A stretch of DNA of 64,000 nucleotides from Datnioides undecimradiatus (taxonomy: Eukaryota > Chordata > Actinopteri > Lobotiformes > Datnioididae). The position numbers and the translations under genes were made by a program. Under the pieces are notes generated by a model. The model had not been told where the DNA came from, did no database searches, and saw nothing but the letters and a program-made list of their open reading frames with translations. Below, piece after piece: positions 12,990-26,445 of the stretch (position 1 is its first letter; every line of letters begins with the position of its first letter). The stretch covers positions 6,495,133-6,559,132 of the forward strand of contig WARS01000032.1 of the NCBI GenBank assembly GCA_008933995.1, written 5' to 3'.

Positions 12990-15540
12990 CTTACTTTGCA
13001 CTCACTCACACCACCTGGCCTATGCTGTCTAAGCACAGTGGGGTCTCTCCCGCTCAATTCCCCTCTTCCTTAGGATGAGACAGATTTACAGTTCATCAGG
13101 CTCTTTTTCACTTACATGTGATGAAGATCTGTCTACACTGAAATCATGCACTGATTGGAGCAAGGACCCACGCTGAGCACACTCACAGACCAATATAGAT
13201 ATGCAAAGACATAGTCTACAATTATGGACAGGAAACATGAAATGTGGTAATCATAAAATCAGAGGCGAGATGCTGCAGCTGCCTCGCCGCGTACACTCAC
13301 ACACTCACATGAACAAACACTAAAATCAAATGTTAACTGTGGAATTCATCAGCGTGTGCTGAATCTTAACAGTGTATCTAACCTCTCATTTTCAACTCCT
13401 AACACTCTGGGACTTTCAATGCATGAGCACATTTAAAGTAAACTAAGTCTGACAGTGCCAAATTAAAGCAAAGGCAAAGATAGAAGTAATGTCTTAGTTG
13501 TGTTGGAGCCTTGTGAAGTAATACATCTTTAAATCTGCTTTGAGCCTTTAACACCCGACCCGCTCTGGGACTGGTCTGCCAAAATTAAACTATTTTTGTT
13601 CATTAGCTGAATTTGGCCATAAAAGTTCTCAGCAATTTATTACAAAGTTGGGCTGTAGATGTTTAAAATTCCATTATTCTGAACACTTTTAGCACATCCT
13701 CATCAATGCTGGCTTACATTTACAAGTTTCATTTGTGTACTCTGTCGTATCAACCTGGATTACTTTTGCAAATGGATCCTATTTTAGAAAATGACCCTAC
13801 CAACTGAAAAGACAAGACTAATCCATCTATGAATATTTTTTAGTCCATATTCATCCAAATTCATTTCTTCGCAACAGCTGAATCCTGCTGCCGCGACAGA
13901 AAATAGTCAAGTATTAACCAGGTGAGGATTGTAAAATTAAAGACAAGAAAAAATGTAAAATTTGATATTTATTAATTATTAGTGATCAGTTAGTAAACAC
14001 ACAAAATCTTCCATCACAACTCAAATGTATGCAGTCAAAAGACAAACAGCCTACTGACTGGATCTTAAATGTACTTATTTCATAACACTTCTAAGTTAAT
14101 AACCTGTTTCTTGCACAAAAGCTTAGGTTATTTCTAATTTCCATAATTTCAATTACTTTTAATAAAATTTGATAAAATACATTGTGAACAGCAATAGCTA
14201 AAATTAACTAAACATCAATAAATCTAAACGTGCAATTTATGCTCTATTGATTATTTATTTGAAATGTGTGCCATTAGTAGAGGATGGGCAACAATCTTCC
14301 ATGAGCTGCAATAATCTTAATAAATTTATCCGGTTATCTTGATCAATTCACTCATAAAATAGGAACATAATCCAAACACATTTATTCCAGTTTAATGTTT
14401 TCTAAACTGTCTTTGTTTTAAAACTAGATTTTTTGTACAACAACTGTCCGTCTGTGTAGGCGTATCTGTGCATTTTTGAGTGTTTGTACATTTAATGTGT
14501 GTGTGTCTGTGTGTGTGGCCGTCTGTGTGCATCCGTGTGTGTGTGTGTGTATTGGGGACTGTGAAATTGATTGTGGCTGGACAGGAGGCAGGCAGGCAGG
14601 CGTGTGGTGGTGCCCAAGGGGCAGGACAGTGCTGAGTGAGCAATACTTCACCTGCACTGGAGGCACACGCACACACATACACATGCACACAGAAACATCT
14701 GAACTTTGTCACACACACCATGACCATTAAAATTTACTCTAGTCATCCAGCTCATTGATCTGAGGCAGCAACAGAGAGAAAAGGGGAAGAGGAGACATAG
14801 AAAGCGCCTGAGAGGAAAATAGAAAGGCAGAGACAAACAGAGAGATCTTGACATAAAGATTAACCTTGAAGCAACAGTGTAAATGTGAGATGGAGAGGGT
14901 GAAGTCACCTCAGGCTTTGGTGGACACATCTCTGTTTATATCTCCTGCTCAGACACTCAGACAAATTTTAACCTCCAGCTTGTACATGATAATTCATACT
15001 TCCATTCTGACATATGGCAGAGAGTCCCCAAAGTGTCTACACTGAATAAATTCAGTGAATAAGATTTGAAAAAAGCTGCTGCTAGTGATCTTACAAAGGA
15101 TGCTTTGACATGCCACTCAAAAAAACATCAGATTTTGATATAAGATTACAAATAAACTGAATTTTGCTTTTTTGGCCTCGAACATCATATCTACATTAAA
15201 CATGCAGTAAACTTCTGTTTTACCTGCACACCTTTCAGACAGTGACTGTGTGCGTCCTCCTATGCACTGTGGCGGCTTGTTCTTTAAGCTAACTCCCTTT
15301 TCTTATGCAGTACAGCTGCACTGAGTCAAGTCAAGTCTTCCAAAAGTGTTGATTTTGTGGCCACAGTAACAGCAGTCTAAAGGAATGTAGAGACGCACCA
15401 TCACAAAAAAACACTGGTGGACCTGGATACGACAGATTAACCTGTTTAAATACAATAATATTGTAGCAACTGCAAAACAATCTGCAAAACAATGACTACA
15501 CACACAGAAAATGATGGAAGTAGTTGTATGAAGAATGCAA

Positions 15541-15975
15541 AGTCTTCAGGCCTTGTTCAGACAAACAGACGGAATCCATTTTTTGCCTGAATATATCTGA
15601 GCAGCCAAAAGAAATAAAAAATATGCTGGATCCAAAGGTGACTTGAAAAGCAACACCAATCCGATTTTTACAGAGGCGTCAGAATGCTCCGGACGCTCAA
15701 ATGGGATTTCAAAGTGTCTTTTGTTTCACTAGCTAAACGAGACACACCACTTTGATGGAGATTTATGTACAGGCAAAGTTGGAAGAGTGTCACAGTCTAT
15801 GTAGTCATTGATGCCTAAGCTGGCACCCTAGCAAACCATGCAGATAGATTAATGATGTCTCAACACACAAATCCGAGCTGATCACTTGCAAATAACAGTG
15901 CAGTCTGTCTGTCTCACAGATCTGATTTTAGAGGCAAATTTGATTTGCCTGCAGTCTAAACAAAGCCTTAAGACC
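15541..15975. mobile_element. Non-autonomous DNA transposon (MITE-like), 435 bp
   Basis: The left end AGTCTTCAGGCCTTGTTCAGAC (15541-15562; key core GGCCTTGTTCAGAC) and the reverse complement of the right end (15954-15975; core GGCTTTGTTTAGAC) match at 18 of 22 positions. Subterminal sequence is also related: TTTTTGCCTG inside the left end and TGATTTTAGAGGC / GATTTGCCTG inside the right. No transposase frame lies between the ends. The structure fits a non-autonomous element of a cut-and-paste family, perhaps hAT-like; I found no clear target duplication, so the exact outer limits and superfamily are open. Confidence 0.65.
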
Positions 15976-16789
15976 ACAGACCTGGACAATCGCTGCATAA
16001 AAGGCTCATACTACAGACCGTCATCCAACGCAGCCCAAGTCTGACATCACATCGGAAAGGTATCGGGGGAGCAGATGTCTGGCGCTGTCAGATGATAAAA
16101 CAAGCACTTTGTCTGAAAAAACCTGTGCAGCAAAGAGTAAAAGAAAATCAAAAACAGCTAAATCTGTCATAATGTTAAGGCATCTAAAACTATTTTGCAA
16201 GGGTTTGTGCAGGATATTTCATTGTAGTTAAATAGGGTGAAATATAAACTACACACAGAGGCTGAAAATATCTTGGCTTGAGTTTAGAATAAAAAGGAAA
16301 AGTTAAAGGAAAATGTTTGTGACGTTCCACAACCCAAACTTACCCCAGCGTGATCTCAATGTCAAACCCTAACCTGTATTTAGATATGTCTCCTTCATGT
16401 TGTAGTTTCAAGGAGGGCAAAATGTATTTCTCACACTTTTTGAGCATGAAGTACACATTTGCATTTTAGGACATTGTGCTCGTTTCACAAAATCTCAAGA
16501 GACGGTGCAGTAAAGCAGAGTGACAGATTGTACTCTTCTGCCACATGGATTGCTTTGGCAAAAGCAGCCTGCTGATGTGAAACACTCTGTGCAATAATAA
16601 TTTCAATGAACAGAAGTATTGATAGTTATTTATGAGACAGGTCTCACATTAAACAGTCTCATAGATTAGGCGTAAATGTATCAAGCCTAAATGGTGTAAT
16701 ATAGCGTTTCTGCAATATTGCCTTTTCACAGACTTACTTCAGCCCATAAGGAATAATAATTCATTGGGAGAGAGAGGAGAGGAGGGGTG

Positions 16790-16791
<2 letters not shown>

Positions 16792-16842
<51 letters not shown>
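16792..16842. repeat. (AG)n microsatellite, about 25 units
   Basis: This AG run is preceded by a related GAGAGGAGAGG stretch from 16770. Confidence 0.94.
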
Positions 16843-16845
<3 letters not shown>

Positions 16846-18019
16846 GTCTGAGTGTAGATGGTTGTTAAGTAGCAGAGCTCTTTATAAATGTCACATGCAT
16901 CCTCTTTTAATGAATAACAGGGGTTAAATCCAGATGATCTGTACACACACACACACACTAACAATCACTGACATGCTGACACAGACGTGTTCTCATAAAA
17001 TACAGACAGATGAACAGAGTCCATCGATGTCCCAGGATACAGCAACAGAAGAAATGTGCAGCAAAGTGTTGTTTTATGTAACTCTGTGCTGGAGCTTTAA
17101 GGGAGGAAAAGACTCAACAAGTGCCCTATTGTTGCTTTTGTTTGTTCCCAGGAAGGCTTAACAAGAGAGTCTAATACTCTGTTATTGTTCTCTCCCAACA
17201 CCACACAGCATGATGAACTTCAAAGCACTTAGCTCCTGACAGTTATGCACGCAGCCACACTACAGCCTGCGCGCCCACACACACACACAGGCCGACGGTG
17301 CCACAGAGGAAACTGCCTACACGTTAGAAAACACTATAAACAAAAGCGACAGACTCGGTGTGTCCAACTAATGAATCAATGTGCTAAGTGAATAGTGGCT
17401 TCCCAGTAAAGGTCTGGAAAGCGTTTTAATGTGACACTGCTGACGCGTATCCAAAATAAAGAAAACAACATGTTCCTCTCGCAAACACATATTATGGGAG
17501 AGAATGAAGCAGCGGGTTTATTAGGGAGATTAAAGCTCCCGAGGCCTCTGCCACACCTTGTGAATATTGACAGATCTGCAATAACAATCTCACAAAGGAG
17601 AGGAAACACACAAAGAGGGTGGGGAAGAGCAGGAGGGGAAATATGATGCAATGAGGTGATAAAGACGAAAATCCAAGGACACAAGACGCCTGCAAACCTG
17701 AGAGAGGAGTCAAAAGAGACAAATGGGACATGAATGGATGCAGATGAGATGCAAAGAAGCATGACATCAGAGAAGGCAACGCAGCCGAGAGATGGAGAGA
17801 CGACGGCATCAAAGGATGAGTAATGCTAAATTTATTCCCGTCCTCCATCTACTCCGTCTAACTTCTGTTCATTCTCTCAGAGAGCAAACAGCTCTCCATC
17901 AACGCAGATGAGAGTTCTGCATTTCTCCTGGTCATTTAAAAGAGATATACTGTTATAGCTTTGTCAATAGCCAAAGATATTTAGATCAAACAAAACCACA
18001 GCTCGATTCATCTTTCTCT

Positions 18020-18020
<1 letters not shown>

Positions 18021-18069
<49 letters not shown>
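18021..18069. repeat. (AC)n microsatellite, about 24 units
   Basis: This is an uninterrupted AC run in non-coding sequence. Confidence 0.95.
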
Positions 18070-18070
<1 letters not shown>

Positions 18071-18966
18071 CTCCAACTAGATGCTTTATAGGGTCATCTA
18101 GACGTCTCACTTTCATGGTTTTGTAATACTAAAGTAGTTGCCTTTGTTCAGCTCTTGGGCTCACTGACACTGATACAAATTCTGTATTTTACAGTATTTT
18201 GACTGCTCCTCAGTCAAGCCATGACAGCAGCTTCATACAGCTGTGAAGCTGAAACTCTCCTTCTGTTCCTTCCAGAAAAATCTTTTTCTGTAATTGATTC
18301 AAACTGCTGTTGTGTGTACAAATGAACACTGCACTACTTTGAGAGCAATTGTTATACTTCTCATTAATGCCACAATGCTGTGTCGATTGTGTTTTTGTGT
18401 CACAGGTGCATCCGTCACACCGGCTCCTACTTCACAAACGCAACTATTACAATGACAAAAGGGCTCGGTTTGAAGTCCTGCCTCTATCAGCCTCAGCTGT
18501 TTCTCCTCTGCTCTTTATAGTGCGCAGCAACGTGCCGATCATTCTTTCTGTCAAATTTAGTGTCGAGTACGCTGTCCCCATCTCCTTCCAAAACCAAGGC
18601 GTGTACATGGCAGAGAGGAGAAAAAAGAGAGAGGGGGAAATAACAGAAAAGACAAATAGTGGTTGGAGAAAGAAGTGTGGGAAGTAGAAAGACGAAACGA
18701 GGGTAGGAGGAGGAAAAAAGGATGCAAAGGGGAAGGATGGGAAAAACTGGAAAATCACTGCAGGTCCATGGTAAAAATAGAGTCACAGTGCTCGTGTAAT
18801 ATTTGGCATCTGGCAAGCAAGAGAGTTGTTTCACAGTGACACCTGACACTTAACATATTATCTATAACCAATGCACAGAATTTACAACAAAACATCACTT
18901 CCTTGTCTCCCGCATACAACACGACTAGCAGGTCCAGGAGGCTATACTTGGAAACAGCAGGGTTTT

Positions 18967-19320
18967 AAGCTAAATGCTAAAGTCAGCAAGCAAACAGACT
19001 CTCTGTGAAAATGCCTCCATTTTGATGTCAAGCAGGTATAATGTTTATTATCATAGCTGAGCATGTTGGCGTACTAACATTTGACAAGTGGTACTAAACA
19101 CAAAGTAGTTTCTGAGGCTGACGGGAATAGAATAAAGCATTGGACCAATTAAAATACTGACATGATGATGACACTAAATGAAAAGTTAAGGGATCATTAA
19201 CATGACAGTTCATCCTAAGGTGGAAATAAATGTGTGCACACCATTTCATAATAATCCACAAATTGTTGTCATTGTTGGATGGATTAAAGTGGAGGACAGA
19301 CTGACGTAACAACAGACAGA
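18967..19320 (+). repeat. Teleost interspersed repeat, copy 1
   Basis: This copy starts AGCTAAATGCTAAAGTCAGC and runs through AATGTTTATTATCATAGCTGAGCATG, ACTAAACACAAAGTA, GAGGCTGACGGGAAT, ATTGGACCAATTAAAAT, AAAAGTTAAGGGATCA and TTCATCCTAAGGTGG. I recognise these phrases, in this order, as a high-copy fish repeat that is often found near genes. A second, diverged copy in the same orientation lies about 6.1 kb downstream. It has no coding capacity. The family name and exact ends are not known to me. Confidence 0.65.
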
Positions 19321-19600
19321 TGAGAACACTGTAATCTTGTGCACATCTTAACAAGCAATGCAACGTCTAGTATCTCAGTGGAGATGTTTAGGAAGTGTTA
19401 CAGAAATGTTAACAGGTCCTAAGCAGACATACTGCCAGGCTGACTTTTACATAAAAATGACTGGGGGGCCCTCGTCAAACTTGACACCATCGTATTAAAC
19501 TGACAGAGCATTTATGAATTACATACAGTGTTGTGTCCAAAAAAAGGCTCAAGACAGAGAGACGGATTAATGTAAAGGGGAAAGGAGAGAATCGGAGTGC

Positions 19601-19603
<3 letters not shown>

Positions 19604-19634
<31 letters not shown>

Positions 19635-19638
19635 GAGG

Positions 19639-19675
<37 letters not shown>
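19604..19675. repeat. Compound (GT)n-(GA)n microsatellite
   Basis: About 14 GT units (19604-19631) are followed by GAGGGAGGGG and about 17 GA units (19641-19675). This is a purine run directly beside an alternating purine-pyrimidine run. Confidence 0.94.
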
Positions 19676-19676
<1 letters not shown>

Positions 19677-19795
19677 AGTGTGCTCCTACAGTAAATCAGG
19701 TCTGACGGAGTGACCTTTGATAGCCCCAGACAGAAAAGGTTACATGAACTGTGGAGAAAATGGGTCTATCTGTCACTTACCAGCAAGCTATAAAT

Positions 19796-19798
<3 letters not shown>

Positions 19799-19840
<42 letters not shown>
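19799..19840. repeat. (GT)n microsatellite, 21 units
   Basis: This is an uninterrupted GT run. The Cys-Val repeats in the frames over it are its translation. Confidence 0.95.
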
Positions 19841-19841
<1 letters not shown>

Positions 19842-21817
19842 CGAGGTCAAGCGAACAAAGAAAACTAGGTGTATCTTTCTTTCATCCACAGAATATTAAC
19901 CGTAAATTGTTCTCTGTGAAAATCCCCTTATACACTTTCCCCTTCACACAGGATCCTGAAAACATTTTCTGTGCTGCACATTAGCTAACATAGATGTGTT
20001 ATATAGACTGTAATGTACAGGCCATCACTTATAAAAAGTGTTAACCAAGCAGTGTGAAATAAATGTACAGTGTATAAGTAGGTTATATACTGGGTAAAAT
20101 GGCAAGATATGCATCACCTTCAAATAAATAAATATCCACTTTGCTTCTGTGTTTCTCTGGATAGCACAGCACAATAGCGGCGCAACCTTTCCCCAATTCA
20201 TCAAAGCCTTTGTTGTATTTGCTGTTTTAAACATCTAGTGTCAGGTAGGTCTTCCTCTGCAAGCAGTACGCTGAGACTAAGAAAGTGAATTATTCCACGC
20301 TTCTGCAGCAACAGCACCGGTGGATTGTTTAAAGTAAAAGAGCACCGCATACACAAACTCTGCTACACTGACACAACATGCAGAAAAATGCATCTCCGTG
20401 ACCCTGCTTGATTGCACAGTGATCTCAGACCACAGCTAAGAATTTTTTAAAAAGCTGATTACCACATTTAAAGCAGCGGTGTGAAATTAAGTAGCATTTG
20501 TCATGTGGTTCAAATCCCAGTTACACATAATTATATTCAGAGTCATCAGCACCTCGAAGGCAGTTTAATAAGTAAATGCTTTGTTGAAGGGCATGATGGC
20601 TGTGCTCAACAGCTCACCTATTATTGCTGGCAACTCTAATTTACATCCCAAGCTATGCCAGTTGTCCATGCCCTTGATACTCCCTTAAGTCCCCTATGCC
20701 CCTGTAGTGCCAAATGTGCTAAATTAAGCTTACTGTATTTTACAAACCTCAGCGACCCATGCGATCTAATAAACTACTAATGGAGGGAAACACAGGCATC
20801 TCATTAGGATGTTGCCAAAAGACACATAGCCACACGCACACAAACCCACACAGAAACACACACAACTTGAAGCAACTTCCCTCTGGCTCAGAGCCGGACA
20901 TTAATGATGTTCCAGCTGGTTTTAACAACTATTTATTTATTGAGAGAGTAATTTTGCAGCGTAGGGAACCTGATGAAGGTGTTTGGGGAATTCTTATGTA
21001 TTAATCAACCTGCAGTGTTTGTCTTTTTTGGGGGGAGAGGACAGGAACAAGGGCAGGGCTTTTACATTTTTCACTCATGCCCATGAACACACACACATTT
21101 CCTGAGTAAACAGAGGGAAAGGGGCTATTTAAATGGCAACTTGGTGACAATGTGTTGTGATTGACAGCAGAAGGAGGGGGCTGATGGGAGGATTCTGTCA
21201 GCGACTGATAACAGCTGTCTGCTTCAGTCACGAGAGAGACAGACAGAGAGTGAGAAACAGAGAGAGAGAGTGAGGGAGACACACGCACACACCTAAACAG
21301 ATGCGCAGTAATGCACCCTTGCATATATTTCCAATTAAAGTTGTTGCTTGCGTCATTCATAAGTTACGTAATGTCTATGGAAAAAGGCAGATTACAAAGT
21401 CCATCATGTGAATTTCCATCTGCACAAACAATCCATCGTAGCCTGACACTGCTCTGTACCCCAGATGATAAACAGAGATGCAAACTCACACATGCACACA
21501 CACACACGCACGCCCGCACACACTCATGCACACACACAAACACAGACTTATTAAACATTCAGCGGAGTGAGTTTGGGGTAATGAACGAGAGTCAACAATG
21601 AATTATGGATCATATTCTAATGGTTGACTTACCCCTCTCATTACTGGCATGCTAATGTGATTGGGAAACAAATGATTATCAGCTTTATTAGAAAAGGGAA
21701 AAGAGCAGGAGTGAGCAGGGGCTCGTGATCCCAAGACACCCCCTGACTGTTTCACCTGGAGGAATGAACGAGGTGGAGGGAAGAAGAAAATTAAGATATA
21801 AGTAGGAAAAGAGATCA

Positions 21818-21852
21818 TTTTCAGACGTTGGATGCCATCCAATGTCTGAAAA
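21818..21852. repeat. Near-perfect 16-bp palindrome with 3-nt spacer
   Basis: TTTTCAGACGTTGGAT (21818-21833) and ATCCAATGTCTGAAAA (21837-21852) pair at 15 of 16 positions around the spacer GCC. Pairing weakens quickly outside, so the hairpin would be about 35-40 nt, short for a microRNA precursor. Function unknown. Confidence 0.6.
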
Positions 21853-24301
21853 TTGTTAATTAATGTATTATTTATATTGTAAAAATTATTCTGGCACACC
21901 TTTAAATCTTGCTCAGGACGAAAAATTCATTAAAACGTAGTTTCCAGTACACAGGTCATCACTAATTAACACATTTAACCGTTGTCTATGTCGTTTGGCT
22001 GTGGTTTAAAGGAGGATATTTCTTCCCACAAATGTGTTGACAATGATAACATAACACATAATGAATTCCTCTCTGCAACACCAAATGCACTTAAATAACA
22101 GCACTTCTGCACAAATCTGCACAGCGCTACAGCTCCCAACTGATGTAATACATCGGAGTGCATGCATACACACCCTCAGGCATTTATCAAAGCACTGGTC
22201 AAGGTGGAGACATCTCCCACAATCCATCTCTCAGCTTATTGGCACCAAAAGACTTGCTTTTATGCTTTGCCTAGAGATTTATGGGCGAGTAAAGGCGCAT
22301 GTCGGCGTGTGAGAGCGAGTGTGTGGGTGCGTGTGTGTGTACATAAATGCATACATTAGCAACATATGCTCACCTCGCAGTCTGAAAGGGATCAGGTTGA
22401 TGTGCTTATTGACACCTCACCTCCCTCTCACTTCATCCCCTCCCCGTGTCCCTTCTCCCCTCCCACATCCATCCATCCCTCAATCCATCACCTTCCTTTA
22501 AAAGCCTGTTAGGAAACCCAATACCTTTCATTAGCACAGAAAGATTAGCTTTTTAGCAGGAGGGGTGTGTGCATTTGAGTGAGAGACCGAGCAGAGAAAC
22601 AGTGGGTGGGAGGGATAAATAAAGATAATCAAAGATGCCTGTGCCAGACAGCCACTTAGCTTAACCTACAGTGAGCTGAGAACGTTTGAACACAAGCACG
22701 TAGTTACACACATGGTAACGAGACATTACACACCTCACAGCACTGATACTGAAGGGTTTGGAACAGCTTGAAGAGTTTCATTCCAAAATAAGACACACAC
22801 TATTAGGGAGAGCTGACACTGACTCCTACAAATTGATTGTTGGCATGAAAGTAAAGCTGATTATGGATTATAATTGAAGTTATGAGTCATCTTAATCCCT
22901 CAGCTTGCAAAATACTCTGGTTTTGATGATAGAATCGTTTCAGTGGTTGAAATGTTAACTGATGGATTTTAGATAGCATCACATTGGGATGAAATAGCAT
23001 GAAAGACATCATAAAGTCATTGGCTGAGAAGGAAATCATATTGTACTTTACATACTCAAAGCAATATCTTTGGCAAATGTTCTTCAGTATCCTGACATGA
23101 ACATAAGCTCTTATGTTTAAGGTTCATTATTGACCGTAAGCTTCACTGAGTTGCTTGTCTGAATGTCAGTAAACATGAAAGAACATCTATGTTGTAGTCC
23201 TTCAATATAGGCAGCCGGATATTGCTGCACAAACTCTCACGTGATCGATTGAGATCTGGGTGTATTGCATCATCTGTACCTGATTGTTTGACCTCGAGGA
23301 GCTCACGTGTGATTGAAACGTATTCTTCTCATGTTTTAATAATAAAGTCCAACAATATAACAACAAAGGCTTTTTTAAACCTATAGTAACTGATCCACAT
23401 GGGAGCAGTAGAGCATGCTGGAAACACAATATGGACATACGGTAAGGTAAATGAGATTAATGTGTTAGCTGCCCAATTACTGTACCAGGGTGCCCACAGG
23501 TAACAAACACTTAGAGTTAAGACCTCTTCAACATCATTTTTACTCAAATGTGTTTCAGTAGGATCAGTAGCAAGTTGAAAGACGTACAACATCAAAAATG
23601 TGGTCTTTCACGTAGATGAAATGAAGATTAACTTATATGGACAAACTAAATTAGATAAAAATGATGGTGGCAATTTAAACCTCCCGTTAAGTTAAGACAT
23701 GTTAAGACTTTTTAAAGACCTGCAGACACCCTCTGTCCAACAGTCCAGTATTCATTCTCCTTCTCTGTCAGCTCCAGACAGAAATGAAATGTTCCACTCT
23801 GTTCTTTAGCTTGTCTCTAAATTTGTGTGTATGTTTGATGCTCAGCAAACAGCATTTACACTCTTGTTTTTTATTGGCCATTATACTTGTATGAGATTTG
23901 TCCTCATGCTGCAATATGAGGGCATTGCCACTTCCTTCAAAAAGGCATTAGCTTAGGCATTTCTGTTGTACACACGTATACACGTAAGATTTTTATTATG
24001 CAATCCTAGCTGGCTTTTTACATTTAGAAATATAAGCCAATGTCCAAAATGTGTTTCAATAGGGAATGTCTTTGCTGTTCCTCTGCAGAGTTTTTATTAT
24101 ACATATTATATAAAAGGCTACACACGCACACACGAGCACACGAAAAGACAAAAACACAAATGCACACACACACACACATTCATTAGGCATTTTTTGAGTA
24201 CTCTTGAAGGACTTGCCATCAGTAAAAACAATACCAATGCATTTCCCCAGGGACACGGCAACAGTCCTATTAATCTATCAGACAAACACCTTATAGCGCG
24301 T

Positions 24302-24303
<2 letters not shown>

Positions 24304-24335
<32 letters not shown>
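24304..24335. repeat. (AC)n microsatellite, 16 units
   Basis: This is an uninterrupted AC run; a second, interrupted CA-rich stretch lies at 24119-24178. Confidence 0.93.
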
Positions 24336-24337
<2 letters not shown>

Positions 24338-25047
24338 ATTTAACCCACTATTTCCCTGGAGAGACGGTCTTTAACAGTAACAAAGCAGTGTCCAATCACT
24401 TACATGCTTTCCCCTGGTGCCTCCTCTTTCCATAGAAAACAATCTGGAGAATAAGATTACACACATACACACAGAAAAGCTTACATGCACACGTTCACTC
24501 ACCTACACACACATGCCTTCACCTAATACCCATCAGCTTTTGGGACAGAAGAAAATCTATATTTCATCTGAGGAGCTGAGGTGTTTGTGCACACGCTGAG
24601 TTTGTTTGTCATTAGGCCTAACCCCTGTGGCTCACCTAATCAGGTTGCTGCGTGTGTATGTGTGTGGGTTTAATTCTGTCTGTGAGGGTTTGAGGAAAGA
24701 GAGAATATGACTATGTGTGTGTGTCACATGCGTACGGTTGAAAAGTGTCAAGGAGTGAGAGGCGTGGGAGACTTGAGAATCGAGAATCGTGCACACACAC
24801 ACCTGAGGCCGAATTAAAGTTATCGATCAGCCATGGCATGCTCTCACACGGAGATCGGAGCTTAACCCCAATCAATGACATTTCTTTGTCTGTGTGTGCG
24901 TGTGTTTTTATGCCCCACCTCAATTTCCATCTTTCTAGAAAGCTGCATTAATATTCTTACAGTTCAAGTATTTTCTAACCAGGCTCGATGTCACCATTAA
25001 GCTTTAATGTAACAAGACAGCAATGCTAGGGGCAATGTGAGGTGCTT

Positions 25048-25420
25048 AGAGCTAAATGCTAATGCCAGCATGCTAACATGCTCACAGTGAAAATGTTAGC
25101 ATTGTGAGCTTGTTAATGTTTAGCAGGAACAATGTTTACCAAGTTCACCATCCTAGTTTTGTGTCTGTTAATAATTTAACAGTAATCAAAGTACAACTAA
25201 GGCCAAGGGAACGTGTTTGTCCATAAACCAAAGTATCTGACTAAAAAATGATTTTTGATCTAAGGATGGCATTTGATGAAAAGCAAGGGGATCTGGACAG
25301 TTAATTAGTCGAGTCAATTCATCTTTAAAAAGGGTAATAACACTGCTCAAATTTCATGGTAATTCATCAAACCAAAGTCAAAGAGATTCATCCTCTGGGG
25401 ACCATGAATGTCTCTGCAAA
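25048..25420 (+). repeat. Teleost interspersed repeat, copy 2
   Basis: This copy starts AGCTAAATGCTAATGCCAGC and continues with CATGCTAACATGCTCACAGTG, GTTTAGCAGGAACAATGTTTACC, AAAGTACAACTAAGGCC, CATAAACCAAAGTATCTGAC, GATGAAAAGCAAGGGGATC and AATTTCATGGTAATTCATC. It shares order and orientation with the copy at 18967 and is better preserved at its 5' part. The short frame over it (25356-25598) is part of the repeat tail and is not treated as a gene. Confidence 0.65.
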
Positions 25421-26417
25421 CATTCTGATTAAAATTGCACTTAATAGTGCAAAGTGTACGATTGATAATGGAAGTCAAGCATCACAAAAAATTACTAATA
25501 TTCAAAAAGTCCCAGCAAACTCCACGCATCACATGATAACACTGGGAGGGGACTTAAAATCACGTTTTCCCAACCAGCTAACTCTGCCTGTGGCCTAAAG
25601 CAACAATTACTCAGACTTTCCCAAAGCATTTTACTGCAAATCTGTCTACTTTCCATACAATAACAACGGAAGAACAAGTGTCTTTTTGCTAATAGGGACA
25701 TCGGACAGCACCACAGTTAACCTATATGCAACATTAAACTAATTGCTGGTCACTGCAATAATTGCGAACGAATGGCAGAAAAATGACAGACAATCACAGT
25801 CTGTGCCCTACAATCTTATTCACCAGAGTGAAACCTCAGTCTATCATTTCCCCTCCTTCATTAGCACGTCTTCACATGCAATGGCCAAGCACTGCGCCAG
25901 CCAATCAGATAAAGCGGCGTAGTCATTTAAAAGGGGGTTGGTGGCACAGTTAGTGTGTCAGTGTGTCTAATTCCCTGCTTTGTTCATGGACATATTTTAA
26001 TGGAGCCATGGAAATGTTCGGCTCCTTTCACCTCATTTGGCTAAACCACTAAGCATGAAAAAGATATAGGGTACAGTATGGCATTACTCTTAATCTAATC
26101 ACAATCACAAAGGAAGGTAAATGCCTTTGAAGTGAGACAGCTCTGCTCAAAGGCTTTACTTATATGGCTACTTAAAGTTAAAGAAACGAAGTGAGATATG
26201 GAAATGTACATCCCCTAACTACTTCTTTAACTCCCAATAATGTTAAAATGCTATCCATCACTTGAGAGGACAAGACATGTGTAGTTTGTCCAGAGGTTAC
26301 CCAGGTGTATGTCACTCTTTTTTTTATTGTTTTATGGCATTAATATCTGAGGTGAGGAGATGATGATAAATCAATAGAAACAATACTTTCTGTCTATGTC
26401 AAAGACCAAGGGACCAC

Positions 26418-26445
26418 TGTGTGTGTGTGTGTGTGTGTGTGTGTG
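26418..26445. repeat. (TG)n microsatellite, 14 units
   Basis: This is an uninterrupted TG run in non-coding sequence. Confidence 0.93.

Larger units (their letters stand above)
8031..15540. other. Intergenic sequence, no gene supported
   Basis: This stretch contains the GAGAG/AC compound microsatellite at 12751-12986, an interrupted GT-rich run at about 14496-14550, and AT-rich blocks (13,900-14,380). The block around 11,560-12,180 has low repeat content and several homeodomain-like TAAT cores, but conservation cannot be judged from one sequence. No coding exon is supported. Confidence 0.55.

Noticed and set aside
18349-18687. A 112-codon plus-strand frame after a possible splice acceptor
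   Set aside because: The acceptor-like GTGTCACAG is followed by a sequence with no family similarity, and the end of the frame is a purine-rich tract.
20507-20518. GGTTCAAATCCC, like a tRNA B box
   Set aside because: No matching A box and no cloverleaf could be formed around it; possibly a chance match or old SINE trace.
24119-24343. His-Thr repeat frames around the CA arrays
   Set aside because: They are translations of microsatellites, not protein evidence.
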